DNA from: an uncultured Methylococcaceae bacterium
GTDB taxonomy: Bacteria > Pseudomonadota > Gammaproteobacteria > Methylococcales > Methylomonadaceae
DNA length: 34,613 nt
NCBI GenBank assembly: GCA_903928685.1
Contig: CAIYRS010000061.1
Location: forward strand, 1-34,613
Reading direction: 5' to 3'
Positions 1-7,403 of this stretch are shown piece after piece. The notes under the pieces were generated by a model. The model worked only from the letters and a program-made list of their open reading frames with translations, searched no databases and had not been told where the DNA came from. Each line of letters opens with the position of its first letter. Position 1 is the stretch's first letter. The translations under genes were made by a program, and so were the position numbers.

Positions 1-64
1 CCTTGCCGGGTAAAAAATCTTTTATACGTTCCCATTGGTCATCCCTTAAAACAGTTCGATCCAT
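1..64 (-). CDS. IS5-family transposase, N-terminal fragment
   Basis: The first 21 codons on the minus strand read MDRTVLRDDQWERIKDFLPG and one more residue before the window edge. The pattern 'L-x-D-x-Q-W-x-x-I-x-x-x-L-P' is the usual opening of IS5-family (IS402/IS1112-like) transposases, whose catalytic DDE domain would lie beyond the window. The start is the ATG complementary to 62-64. Only the fragment can be seen, so it is unknown whether the transposase is intact. Confidence 0.7.
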   Translation of the reverse strand, partial: MDRTVLRDDQWERIKDFLPGK

Positions 65-137
65 GATTTTCCAAGGCAAATGGCTATTAAAACACGCCAA
101 TGGGCTTATTTGTTTAGAATTGGTTGAGAACGCCCCC
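1..137 (-). mobile_element. IS5-family insertion sequence, partial (left part only)
   Basis: The window opens inside an insertion sequence. The 5' end of a transposase gene reads out on the minus strand, and about 70 bases of untranslated leader separate its start codon from the probable element tip. The tip is placed near 137, where the minus strand changes from host coding sequence to a G-run followed by GCGTTCTCAACC. The host bases at the junction read CTA, which suits the short TA-containing targets known for IS5-family subgroups. The other end and the target duplication lie outside the window, so the boundary is inferred from the broken host gene. Confidence 0.55.
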
Positions 138-206
138 TAGTTCGAATACTTCCGGTTGCAGTTTTTCGGTGAGGGTTTGTTTGAGTTTTTCGTGGAGGGT
201 TTGCAT
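114..206 (-). pseudogene. Truncated BolA-like gene, cut by the IS element
   Basis: A 30-codon frame on the minus strand opens with MQTLHEKLKQTLTEKLQPEV and then FEL, which resembles the N-terminal helix of BolA-family proteins (iron-sulfur trafficking and stress morphogenes, where L-x-P-x-x-L-E-L-x-D is typical). After that the frame runs into the IS sequence and stops at 114-116. The usual BolA continuation (D-x-S-x-x-H-x-G-H) is absent, which fits disruption by the insertion. The family match rests on about 23 residues, so the assignment is tentative; the truncation itself is clearer. Confidence 0.4.
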
Positions 207-253
207 GTTTTTTGAGGGAGTATTTTTTGAGTGGGGTGTAAAGAATGCTGGAA

Positions 254-544
254 TTAAACCCTGTATTGCCAATAATCAGGCTCTCTATGTAAGTGCATAA
301 CGGCAATTATATAAATGTTGTCATTTTCTTCGGCATACAAAACCCCGTAAGGGGAGCGCCTGACCAGCGACCTTCTAATCTCGCTGTCTATGACTGTCCA
401 CGCTTTTGGAAAAGCGGCGATGCGTTCAATGGTTGCTTGAATTTCTACGGCAAAGTCGAAGCCCAAACGGTTTTCGATGGCTTGGTAATAATCAATGGCG
501 GCATTAAATTCAGCTTCCACCTCAGGGTGAAAAACGATATTCAC
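254..544 (-). CDS. ParE/RelE-superfamily toxin
   Basis: A 96-residue protein of the ParE/RelE toxin fold. It shows the F-H-P-x-x-x-x-E-F start, an amphipathic helical pair (residues 10-45) and the C-terminal strands with R-R-S-L-V-R-R-S-P-Y-G-V-L-Y and H-x-x-R-x-P-x-Y-W typical of this family. Known members inhibit gyrase or cleave mRNA on ribosomes; which one applies cannot be told from sequence. It begins with GTG, whose first base is the last base of the antitoxin stop codon, so the two are translationally coupled. Length is normal for the family and no damage is visible. Confidence 0.85.
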   Translation of the reverse strand: MNIVFHPEVEAEFNAAIDYYQAIENRLGFDFAVEIQATIERIAAFPKAWTVIDSEIRRSLVRRSPYGVLYAEENDNIYIIAVMHLHREPDYWQYRV

Positions 545-765
545 TACTGAAATCTATCGGCTATTTTTTTAAATACTTCGGCATTTGGAATGGCTGTCAC
601 TTCGCCAGATTGCAGTTGTTGCAGCCGATGTTTGGCAACTTCAACCCATTTTTTATCCAGTTCGGCTTCGGGCGTATTTAAACTGCGAAGCAATGAATCG
701 ACGACTTTCGCCCGTTCGTCGATGGGTAAGGATACGGCTTCTGCGATAAGGTCTTGGGTTTTCAT
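544..765 (-). CDS. Antitoxin, Unstab_antitox (TIGR02574-like) family
   Basis: A 73-residue acidic, helical protein. The segments L-P-x-D-E-R-A-K-V-V-D-S-L-L-R-S-L, then W-x-x-x-A-x-x-R-L-x-Q-L-x-S-G-E-V-x-A-I-P and E-V-F, follow the 'putative addiction module component' family, which is usually encoded just upstream of a ParE/RelE toxin. It should bind and neutralise the downstream toxin and probably represses the pair. A strong ribosome-binding site (AAGGAG) precedes the ATG at 763-765. Order (antitoxin first) and the one-base overlap with the toxin are standard for type II modules. Confidence 0.85.
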   Translation of the reverse strand: MKTQDLIAEAVSLPIDERAKVVDSLLRSLNTPEAELDKKWVEVAKHRLQQLQSGEVTAIPNAEVFKKIADRFQ

Positions 766-803
766 GGTTGCTCCTTTTTCAATGCCGTTGCTTTTGAATA
801 TGT

Positions 804-836
804 AGACCTTTCAGGTTTATAAAACCTGAAAGGTCT
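804..836. repeat. 33-bp palindrome, AGACCTTTC family, copy 1
   Basis: A near-perfect inverted repeat with arms AGACCTTTCAGGTTT and AAACCTGAAAGGTCT around a short AT core. A second copy with the same outer arms (AGACCTTTCA) lies at 18592-18624. This copy lies between the antitoxin and DUF2442 genes. It could fold into a transcript hairpin for either strand, but no clear U-tract follows it. Confidence 0.75.
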
Positions 837-858
837 TATCTGACGGAGTTTGTTATGG

Positions 859-1128
859 TTAAGCGACTTGCTCTTCAAAATGCAATAAACCTTGCTCCGC
901 CAATTTCCGATGGATATTTGCCGGGCTTAATTCCAAACCATTCGACCAAGCTAATGCGCCTAATTCCAAATAATATTGCTTGAAATAGGCATCATCGTTT
1001 AGCGGCGTGGTTAATTCCGTTTGCCTATCAAGTAAAGGTTGCAGATCATAATCACCATAAGATTTATCAGAAAAATACAGCCGCAAAACCCGTTGCTGTA
1101 GATAGTGTGCTTGGGTGATTTTAATCAT
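859..1128 (-). CDS. DUF2442 domain protein
   Basis: An 89-residue protein whose order of features (Y-x-L-x-L-x-F-S-D-x-x-x-x-x-Y-D-L-x-P-L, then F-x-x-x-x-L-E-x-G-x-L-x-W-x-N-G-L-E-L-S-P) matches the DUF2442 family. DUF2442 proteins are small and usually encoded directly after a DUF4160 gene; the pair is often suspected to be a toxin-antitoxin module, but its function is not established. Here it overlaps by 8 bases the surviving tail of a DUF4160 gene, and its ribosome-binding site (AGGAG) lies inside that tail. Because the partner is broken, this may be an orphan. Near the C-terminus L-S-P-A-N-I-H-R-K-L is preserved. Confidence 0.75.
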   Translation of the reverse strand: MIKITQAHYLQQRVLRLYFSDKSYGDYDLQPLLDRQTELTTPLNDDAYFKQYYLELGALAWSNGLELSPANIHRKLAEQGLLHFEEQVA

Positions 1129-1204
1129 TGTCTGCTCCTGGAATGCGTTGCAATGGCTTTAAGTCAACGGCGTATTGCCAATCCATCAACAATTCATCTT
1201 TTGC
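1121..1204 (-). pseudogene. DUF4160 gene remnant (C-terminal tail only)
   Basis: The last 25 or so codons (K-D-E-L-L-M-D-W-Q-Y-A-V-D-L-K-P-L-Q-R-I-P-G) match the usual C-terminus of DUF4160 proteins, in which E-L-L-x-x-W precedes a short P-L-x-x-I-P-G tail. Everything upstream in the same frame is translated repeat DNA (features such as P-K-L-Q-L-G and Q-A-G-A-W-E-R-A), and the N-terminal half of the family is missing. The open frame therefore continues to 1348 only by chance. The remnant directly precedes the DUF2442 gene, the usual partner order. Confidence 0.6.
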
Positions 1205-1318
1205 TCGTTCCCAAGCTCCGGCTTGGGAATGCAGGTTTGGAAGCTCTTGCTTCCTATGATTCTTGAAGCTAGAGCTTCTGATACTTGAGTCCCCAAGCTG
1301 GAGCTTGGGGACTAGCGT
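1205..1318. repeat. Composite palindromic repeat (four hairpins)
   Basis: Four successive hairpins are visible: TTCCCAAGC/GCTTGGGAA (1208-1229), GGAAGC/GCTTCC (1239-1254), GAAGCT/AGCTTC (1265-1278) and GTCCCCAAGCT/AGCTTGGGGAC (1289-1312). The first and last share the CCAAGCT-x-AGCTTGG core in related form. This composition of a 'CCCAAGCTCCGGCTTGGG' hairpin with companions is a familiar dispersed intergenic repeat of environmental proteobacteria and cyanobacteria. It sits between sucD and the DUF4160 remnant and has replaced the rest of that gene. Confidence 0.8.
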
Positions 1319-1338
1319 AAATACGAAATAGCGGGCAT

Positions 1339-2205
1339 TTAAAAACACGCCTTCATCGCCACACCAATATCCGTCGGCGAGCTAACCACTTCAATCCCCG
1401 CTGCTTTCAACGCAGCAATTTTGCCCGCCGCTGTGCCTTTGCCGCCTGTGACGATTGCGCCCGCATGACCCATGCGTTTGCCTGCTGGCGCGGTTTGTCC
1501 GGCGATATAGGCTACGACAGGTTTGGTGACGTGGGCTTTGATGTAGTCTGCCGCGTCTTCTTCTTCACCGCCGCCGATTTCGCCGACCATGACGATGCCT
1601 TTGGTTTTGTCGTCAGCTTGGAAACGGCTTAAGACATCCACGAAGTTCATACCATGCACGGGATCGCCGCCGATGCCGACGCAGGTACTTTGGCCTAGGC
1701 CTTGGGCGGTGGTTTGGTGGACGGATTCGTAAGTTAACGTGCCGGAACGCGAGACGATGCCTATCGAGCCGGGCAAGTGGATTTTCGCGGGCATGATGCC
1801 GATTTTGCATTCGCCGGGGGTGATAATGCCTGGGCAGTTTGGGCCGATGAGCAACGCGCCTGTGCCTGCCATTGCGGCTTTGACACGCAGCATTTGTAGG
1901 ATGGGGATGCCTTCGGTGATGCAGACGATGAGTTTGATGCCTGCATCGACGGCTTCGAGTATGGCGTCGGCGGCGTAGAACGGCGGCACATAGATGACGC
2001 TGGCGGTTGCGCCTGTGCTGTCTACTGCCGCTTGTACGGTGTTGAACACGGGCAGACCCAAATGGGTTTCGCCGCCGCGTTCGGGGGTTACGCCGCCGAC
2101 CAGTTGCGTGCCGTAATCTAGCGCTTGTTGGGAGTGGAATGTGCCTTGTTTGCCTGTGAAACCTTGGCAGATAACTTTGGTGGTTTTGTCGATTAAGATG
2201 CTCAT
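1339..2205 (-). CDS. sucD: Succinyl-CoA ligase, alpha subunit
   Basis: The 288-residue alpha subunit of the ligase that converts succinyl-CoA, ADP or GDP and phosphate to succinate, CoA and NTP in the TCA cycle. The Rossmann CoA-binding domain contains [12 protein letters not shown] (residues 13-24). G-P-N-C-P-G-I (121-127) and the phosphohistidine region G-H-A-G-A-I (H247) are intact. The longer open frame adds 35 residues that the family lacks; I place the start at the ATG at 2203-2205, which follows AAAGG at proper spacing and gives the expected family length. It lies 55 bases after sucC and should be co-transcribed with it. Confidence 0.95.
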   Translation of the reverse strand: MSILIDKTTKVICQGFTGKQGTFHSQQALDYGTQLVGGVTPERGGETHLGLPVFNTVQAAVDSTGATASVIYVPPFYAADAILEAVDAGIKLIVCITEGIPILQMLRVKAAMAGTGALLIGPNCPGIITPGECKIGIMPAKIHLPGSIGIVSRSGTLTYESVHQTTAQGLGQSTCVGIGGDPVHGMNFVDVLSRFQADDKTKGIVMVGEIGGGEEEDAADYIKAHVTKPVVAYIAGQTAPAGKRMGHAGAIVTGGKGTAAGKIAALKAAGIEVVSSPTDIGVAMKACF

Positions 2206-2239
2206 GTTATGCCTTTGCTGCGGGTAAGTGGCGAGTGTG

Positions 2240-2267
2240 GGAATAAAAAAACATGTTTTTTTACTCC
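2240..2267. repeat. GGAGT palindrome, copy 1 (spans the sucC stop codon)
   Basis: Arms GGAATAAAAAAACAT and TGTTTTTTTACTCC pair with one wobble. On the minus strand the right arm reads GGAGTAA, which supplies the last codon (GAG) and stop codon (TAA) of sucC. It is one of five related palindromes in the window (with 18527, 24452, 29869 and 29926). The U-rich half could help terminate transcription or set the sucC/sucD ratio. Confidence 0.7.
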
Positions 2268-3424
2268 TTTGCCAAGGCGACAACTTGCTCTGCCGCGTGC
2301 GCCAAATCATCGGCGGCGTATAAATTCAGTCCGGTGTCTTTTAACAAGGCTTTGCCTTCTTCAACATTCGTACCTTCCAAACGCACCACCACAGGCACGG
2401 CGACATGGATTTGTTTGATAGCCTCCAAAATGCCTTGGGCAATCACGTCGCATTTGACGATGCCGCCGAAGATATTCACCAACACGGCTTTGACATTGCC
2501 ATCCGCTAAAATCAGCTTGAAGGCTTCGCAGACTTTTTCGACCGTTGTGCCGCCGCCGACATCCAAGAAATTGGCAGGCAAACCGCCTTTGAGTTTGACC
2601 AAATCCATGGTCGCCATCGCCAAACCAGCACCATTGACCATACAGCCGATATTGCCGTCTAAAGTAATGTAGTTCAGGCCAAATTGTTGCGCTTCGTTTT
2701 CTTTGTCATCTTCTTGCGCGGGGTCTTTCATTGCCAAAATATCGGGGTGTAAGGCGATGGCATTGTCGTCAAAATTGATTTTGGCATCTAAAGCCATCAG
2801 CTCGCCGCTGTCGGTTTCTATCAGCGGGTTGATTTCAATTTGGCTGGCATCTTTGGCTAAAAACAAGTTGTACATGCCGTGCATGATGGTCGCCAAGGCT
2901 TTGTGCTGTGTGCCGTGCAAGCCCAAGGCGTAGGCGACATTGCGGCATTGGTAGCCTTGCAATCCTGCTGCCGGATGGACAGGGACGGTGAGGATTTTTT
3001 CTGGGGTTTCATGGGCGACGGTTTCAATGTCCATGCCGCCTGCCGCTGAGGCGATGAAGATCAGCCGCTCGCTACCGCGATCCAATACCAAACTTAAATA
3101 CAACTCGCGTTTGATCGGGTAGGTTTTTTCGACTAGCACCGCGTCTATCGGCAAGCCTAAGGCATCGGTTTGTTGGGTGACTAAACGTTTGCCGAGCAAA
3201 TCCGCCGTAAATTCTGTAACTTCCGCAATCGATTTTGCTAATTTGACACCACCCGCTTTGCCGCGACCGCCCGCATGGACTTGCGCTTTGACCACCCAAG
3301 CTGCGCCATCCAAATCTATAGCGATGGTTTTTGCTTGCTCAGCTAGCGTGGCCTGCGCGCCGTCGGGGACAGGAATCTGGAATTGCCGGAACAATTGCTT
3401 GGCTTGATATTCATGGATGTTCAT
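2261..3424 (-). CDS. sucC: Succinyl-CoA ligase, beta subunit
   Basis: A 387-residue beta subunit, one residue shorter than the E. coli protein. The N-terminus [12 protein letters not shown] and the ATP-grasp segment [15 protein letters not shown] (residues 46-60) are diagnostic. The metal/nucleotide site I-E-I-N-P-L-I and the C-terminal segments N-G-A-G-L-A-M, F-L-D-V-G-G-G and N-I-F-G-G-I-V form the subunit interface. It joins SucD in a heteromer of the TCA cycle. The ATG at 3422-3424 follows AGGAG. It is divergent from pilS, with 115 bases between them for both promoters. Malate thiokinase MtkA is a paralogue; the succinyl type is favoured by overall similarity. Confidence 0.95.
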   Translation of the reverse strand: MNIHEYQAKQLFRQFQIPVPDGAQATLAEQAKTIAIDLDGAAWVVKAQVHAGGRGKAGGVKLAKSIAEVTEFTADLLGKRLVTQQTDALGLPIDAVLVEKTYPIKRELYLSLVLDRGSERLIFIASAAGGMDIETVAHETPEKILTVPVHPAAGLQGYQCRNVAYALGLHGTQHKALATIMHGMYNLFLAKDASQIEINPLIETDSGELMALDAKINFDDNAIALHPDILAMKDPAQEDDKENEAQQFGLNYITLDGNIGCMVNGAGLAMATMDLVKLKGGLPANFLDVGGGTTVEKVCEAFKLILADGNVKAVLVNIFGGIVKCDVIAQGILEAIKQIHVAVPVVVRLEGTNVEEGKALLKDTGLNLYAADDLAHAAEQVVALAKE

Positions 3425-3539
3425 TTAAAGCTCCTAGTTGACCGAGATGCGGTGCGGTGTTTTCTTAAGTGTTCACTTCAATGCTATGATTGCCATACTG
3501 TTAAAATTCTAGCGACGTGCTAACGCAATACTATTTTTA

Positions 3540-5174
3540 ATGCCCATGTCCCCCAACAATAAAGAGACCATTTTCCCTTGCCCGTTTTCGCCAAGTTACG
3601 GCATTCCTGAAGACCAAGCGTGGTCGTTATTAAAAATTTTTTTAACGTACCGCTTTATATTGGCCTGTCTTTTTATTTCCATGCTTTATGGCTTGATTGA
3701 TTCTAGCGCCTTAGATTTCACTTTTAACCAAATTTACATTTATAGCAGCCAATCTTATCTGCTACTAACCATTTTTTCAGGAATCTTGGTAATTTGGCGC
3801 TTTGCCCCTTATGCCTGGCACAGCCAATTACTCATTCTTACCGATATTGTTATCCTTACCCTGCTGATGCACGCTTGCGGCGGCGTTAAAAGTGGCATCG
3901 GCATTTTAATTGCGGTGTCTATTGCCTCTAGCGGACTATTGATTGGCGGGCGTTGCGCGATGCTATTTGCGGCCTTAGCCAGCCTTGCGGTACTGGTTGA
4001 GCAACTGCTATTTTTTGAGCTACATGGTTCAGCAACCAGCTCCTACACATACGCGGGTATGCTCGGTGCGGTTTATCTGACGATTGCTTTTTTAAGCCAC
4101 TTTTTTGCCCAACGCACCGAACAGGCATTTAAAATTAGCCAACAGCAATCCAAAACCATTGTTAAGCTGGAAGATTTAAACCAGTACATTATCCAGCATT
4201 TACGCTCTGGGATAATCATCACCGATGAAAAACAAAACATCCAATTGCTTAATGAAGCAGCAATGCGACTGTCTTATCTGGCAGTAGATCCCAGTAATTT
4301 AAGAGACATATCCATCAACCTATCCGAAGCCTTCCACGCTTGGTTAATTGGCAAAAACCAAGATGCCATGCGCGTGGAAATGCCTAACCAAGGCCGTATT
4401 TATTGCCGCTTTACGGCCTTGCCAACCCATCATGAAATGCTGTACATGATAATCATTGAAGACACGGGGCTTTATAAACAGCGTTTGCAGCAAAGTAAAT
4501 TAGCCTCTTTAGGCCGACTTGCCGCCAGTATTGCCCATGAAATCCGCAATCCGTTAAGCGCTATCAGCCACGCCCAACAATTGCTCTCAGAAAGCCCTCA
4601 ATTAACCGCACAAGACCAACGTTTAACCACTATTATCCATACCCATTGCCATCGGGTTAACCGCATCATTGAAGACATTTTGCTGCTCTCCAGACGTTCA
4701 GATTCAAGGCGGGAAACGCTGTTGCTGCAATTGTGGTTGGTGAATTATCTTGAAGATTTTATTGAAGAACATCGTTTAACCGCAGATACCTTTACGTTAA
4801 CGCAAGCAAGCGACCCCATTTACATCAATATGGATACCGGGCATTTAAAACAGATTTTGGACAATTTATGCATGAATGCCATCCGTTATGGCAAACCTGA
4901 TAGCACACCGATTATCATCCGCAGCGTTAAAAACGAAAATACGCCGATTATTGAAGTTATTGATAATGGAGATGCTATCAGCGAAGAAACCAGTAAACAT
5001 TTGTTTGAACCATTTTTTACCACCTCCCCTTCTGGCACGGGTTTAGGGCTTTATATCTCTAAAGAACTGGCTGAATTAAACCAAGCCAATTTGCTCTATT
5101 ACCTTACTGAAAACAATCACAACTGTTTTCAACTTCGCCTATTAGATGCTGCAAAAAATTTGATTGAAATATGA
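3540..5174 (+). CDS. pilS: PilS-type sensor histidine kinase
   Basis: A 544-residue membrane kinase. About six hydrophobic helices fill residues 30-190, as in PilS of type IV pilus control. A PAS-like region follows (about 210-310), then the dimerisation and phosphoacceptor helix with I-A-H-E-I-R-N-P (H333), and an ATPase domain with N-box D-N-L-C-M-N-A-I-R-Y-G (441-451), G1 V-I-D-N-G-D and G2 G-T-G-L-G-L-Y-I-S (499-507). It should phosphorylate the PilR encoded next to it; the reading frames overlap by ATGA. PilS in Pseudomonas senses pilin levels in the inner membrane. No strong ribosome-binding site precedes 3540, and the methionine two codons on is an alternative start. No pil structural gene is in the window. 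Confidence 0.88.
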   Translation: MPMSPNNKETIFPCPFSPSYGIPEDQAWSLLKIFLTYRFILACLFISMLYGLIDSSALDFTFNQIYIYSSQSYLLLTIFSGILVIWRFAPYAWHSQLLILTDIVILTLLMHACGGVKSGIGILIAVSIASSGLLIGGRCAMLFAALASLAVLVEQLLFFELHGSATSSYTYAGMLGAVYLTIAFLSHFFAQRTEQAFKISQQQSKTIVKLEDLNQYIIQHLRSGIIITDEKQNIQLLNEAAMRLSYLAVDPSNLRDISINLSEAFHAWLIGKNQDAMRVEMPNQGRIYCRFTALPTHHEMLYMIIIEDTGLYKQRLQQSKLASLGRLAASIAHEIRNPLSAISHAQQLLSESPQLTAQDQRLTTIIHTHCHRVNRIIEDILLLSRRSDSRRETLLLQLWLVNYLEDFIEEHRLTADTFTLTQASDPIYINMDTGHLKQILDNLCMNAIRYGKPDSTPIIIRSVKNENTPIIEVIDNGDAISEETSKHLFEPFFTTSPSGTGLGLYISKELAELNQANLLYYLTENNHNCFQLRLLDAAKNLIEI

Positions 5175-6523
5175 AAAGACCCCTCGCTTTAATTGTTGAC
5201 GATGAACCCGACATCAGTGCTTTATTAGAAATCACCTTAAATCAAATGTCGGTGGATACTTACTGCGCCCATAACGTCACCGCCGCCAAAAAACTGCTTA
5301 AGGAAAACCAATTTGATCTCTGCCTGACCGATATGCGCCTGCCCGACGGCTCTGGTTTGGAATTGGTTGATTTGGTGCAAACACTGGACAAGCCCTTCCC
5401 TATCGCAGTGATTACCGCCCACGGCAATATGGACACCGCCATTTTGGCGATGAAAAAAGGCGCGTTTGATTTTATCTCTAAGCCTGTGGATTTGTCCTTA
5501 CTGAGGCAGTTGGTCAACAACACCATTAGCTTGACTGACACCAATATCGAAGGCAAAGAACGGCGCATGCGCCATATTTTGCTGGGCGATTCTAAAATCA
5601 TGCGGGAAATCCGTTCCAAAATCGGCAAATTGGCTCGCAGCCAAGCGCCTGTGTATATCAGCGGCGAATCTGGTTCTGGTAAAGAATTGGTGGCAAGGTT
5701 GATTCATCAACAAAGCTCGCGCGCAGACAACCCTTTTGTTGCCATCAATTGCGGGGCAATTCCGTATGAACTCATGGAAAGTGAGTTTTTTGGTCATAAA
5801 AAAGGCAGTTTTACTGGCGCTATCAGCGACAAAAAAGGACTTTTTCAAGCGGCTGAAGGCGGCACTTTATTTTTGGATGAAGTCGCAGATTTACCCGCAC
5901 CGTTGCAAGTGAAATTACTACGCGCCATTCAAGAGAAAAAAATCCGTGCCGTTGGTGACCACCAAGAAATTGCTGTCAATATCAGGCTGTTAAGCGCAAC
6001 CCATCGGGATTTGGCAAAAATGGTGCAGGAAGGCAGTTTTCGGCAAGATTTGTACTATCGGATTAACGTTATCGATCTGCACATTCCACCACTGCGTGAA
6101 CGTGGTGAAGATATTACCGTGCTGACTGAAAATATCTTAGATAGGCTTACCAAAATCAATGACTTGCCAAAAACCCGCTTATCCAATGCGGCGTTTTCGG
6201 CGTTACGGCAATATGATTTTCCGGGTAATGTCCGCGAGTTGGAAAATATCCTTGAGCGCGCGCTGGCCATGTATGACGGACATATCATCGAAGCGGATGA
6301 CCTGAGCTTACCATCAACTATATCAACGGCTAATAATAATGATCCTGCAGATTACGATCCGGCAATGGGAAGCTTGGAAGATTTTTTAGAAGAGATTGAA
6401 AGAAAAGCCATTATTGTGGCTTTAGAGGAAAACAAATGGAATAAAACGGCGGCGGCTAAACAGCTAGGCCTAACTTTTCGCTCTTTCCGATACCGCTTGA
6501 AAAAACTGAATTTAGAAAATTAG
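5171..6523 (+). CDS. pilR: PilR-type sigma-54 response regulator
   Basis: A 450-residue NtrC-class activator. The receiver domain (1-120) has the acidic pair V-D-D, phosphoacceptor D54 in L-T-D-M-R-L-P-D-G and K104. The AAA+ domain has Walker A G-E-S-G-S-G-K-E (165-172), the sigma-54 contact loop G-S-F-T-G-A (212-217) and Walker B G-T-L-F-L-D-E. The loop reads GSFTGA rather than the commoner GAFTGA, as in Pseudomonas PilR. A Fis-type helix-turn-helix closes the protein (N-K-T-A-A-A-K-Q-L-G, ending R-Y-R-L-K-K-L). In known systems PilR drives pilA from a sigma-54 promoter. It overlaps pilS by four bases. Confidence 0.92.
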   Translation: MKRPLALIVDDEPDISALLEITLNQMSVDTYCAHNVTAAKKLLKENQFDLCLTDMRLPDGSGLELVDLVQTLDKPFPIAVITAHGNMDTAILAMKKGAFDFISKPVDLSLLRQLVNNTISLTDTNIEGKERRMRHILLGDSKIMREIRSKIGKLARSQAPVYISGESGSGKELVARLIHQQSSRADNPFVAINCGAIPYELMESEFFGHKKGSFTGAISDKKGLFQAAEGGTLFLDEVADLPAPLQVKLLRAIQEKKIRAVGDHQEIAVNIRLLSATHRDLAKMVQEGSFRQDLYYRINVIDLHIPPLRERGEDITVLTENILDRLTKINDLPKTRLSNAAFSALRQYDFPGNVRELENILERALAMYDGHIIEADDLSLPSTISTANNNDPADYDPAMGSLEDFLEEIERKAIIVALEENKWNKTAAAKQLGLTFRSFRYRLKKLNLEN

Positions 6524-6536
6524 GCCGTCTGCGTGA

Positions 6537-7028
6537 TTAGGCTTGATACTTTGCTAAACTTTCCAACTGGGCAACGGCATCCTTAATTAAGGCTTCTGTT
6601 GGCGCATCCAGTTCGGTGTTTTTATAAACTTTAGGCAACAGGCCTTCGGTAACTAAAGCCTCTTTTATCCAACGTTTCATAAACCGATAATTGTTGGCTA
6701 CCGCAGATACTTCTCCGGTATTTGGATCACGGATTCCTGTCTTTGCTGCGGTGGCTATCACCGTTGGTTTTATCGTGGTTTTTTTGCTAGCTGGCTGACG
6801 TGGTTTAGGTGTCGCTGGAGCAATAACGGCGGCGGTTTCTACAACTGCTGCAATCACTGGTTCAGGTTTTGGTTTTGGAGTTACTGAAGCCTCAACAACT
6901 TCTGGTATTTCTACGATGGTTTCTGCAACTGGCGTTACAGCGGCACTGCCCTTCTGTTTTTCATTAACAATATTGTAGACAACATAGGCAACAAAAATTG
7001 TTGTCAAAATAAATAATACTTCTGTCAT
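6537..7028 (-). CDS. Membrane-anchored Pro/Ala-rich protein of unknown function
   Basis: I do not recognise a named family. From the ATG at 7026-7028 it has 163 residues. An N-terminal hydrophobic helix (about 3-20) is followed by a long linker rich in Pro, Ala, Val and Lys (about 28-95, with P-K-P-K-P-E-P), then a compact, probably helical C-terminal part containing I-R-D-P-N-T-G-E-V and Y-R-F-M-K-R-W-I-K-E-A-L. The open frame could begin two codons earlier at GTG, but AAGGGG is well spaced for the ATG. The architecture (anchor, flexible spacer, small domain) suggests an inner-membrane tether reaching into the periplasm or cytoplasm. It converges on pilR with a 13-base gap. Confidence 0.7.
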   Translation of the reverse strand: MTEVLFILTTIFVAYVVYNIVNEKQKGSAAVTPVAETIVEIPEVVEASVTPKPKPEPVIAAVVETAAVIAPATPKPRQPASKKTTIKPTVIATAAKTGIRDPNTGEVSAVANNYRFMKRWIKEALVTEGLLPKVYKNTELDAPTEALIKDAVAQLESLAKYQA

Positions 7029-7187
7029 ATCCACCCCTTAATGTTTTTAATTTTTATTATTTTCATAATCTCAAAAAGATCTTGAAATTAGTTACACATT
7101 GGCGAATATACCAGAAGCATTCTATTTAGGTAAATTATAACTGCCTAAAAATCCTAAACTTAGCACCGTCCTAAACCATTTTCCGTA

Positions 7188-7376
7188 TCAAAAAGGAATA
7201 TCGTCAACTTTTTCCGCCGCTTTATCAATGGCATCATGCGCTGTATTGCCCACCCCCGGTACAACTGAGACCACAGCAGCACCTACGCGCATCGGCACAC
7301 TCGCCACTTTAGTCAAAACACAACCTTGCGCTGCAATAGTAGCTATTGCCAACAAAACCAATTTAACGGCTTTCAT
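7188..7376 (-). CDS. Small lipoprotein, DUF6726-like
   Basis: A 62-residue protein with a lipoprotein signal: K at positions 2 and 5, a hydrophobic stretch and the lipobox A-Q-G-C (C19). The mature part V-L-T-K-V-A-S-V-P-M-R-V-G-A-A-V-V-S-V-V-P followed by an acidic helix ending D-D-I-P-F matches a family of tiny lipoproteins common in beta- and gammaproteobacteria (I believe DUF6726). The hydrophobic mature segment could insert in the outer membrane. The function is unknown. GAAGGGG precedes the ATG. It lies just upstream of thrC on the same strand as the last gene of that cluster could be read, 27 bases past the thrC stop. Confidence 0.75.
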   Translation of the reverse strand: MKAVKLVLLAIATIAAQGCVLTKVASVPMRVGAAVVSVVPGVGNTAHDAIDKAAEKVDDIPF

Positions 7377-7403
7377 ACTGCCCCTTCCAATGTAATTATT
7401 GGT

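Noticed and set aside
1121-1348. 75-codon open frame on the minus strand as an intact gene
   Set aside because: Only the last 25 or so codons look like a protein family (DUF4160); the rest is translated hairpin repeat.
1339-3424. Malate thiokinase mtkA-mtkB instead of sucC-sucD
   Set aside because: Both subunits follow the succinyl-CoA ligase pattern closely in length and motifs, and no serine-cycle gene (such as mcl, sga or hpr) is adjacent.
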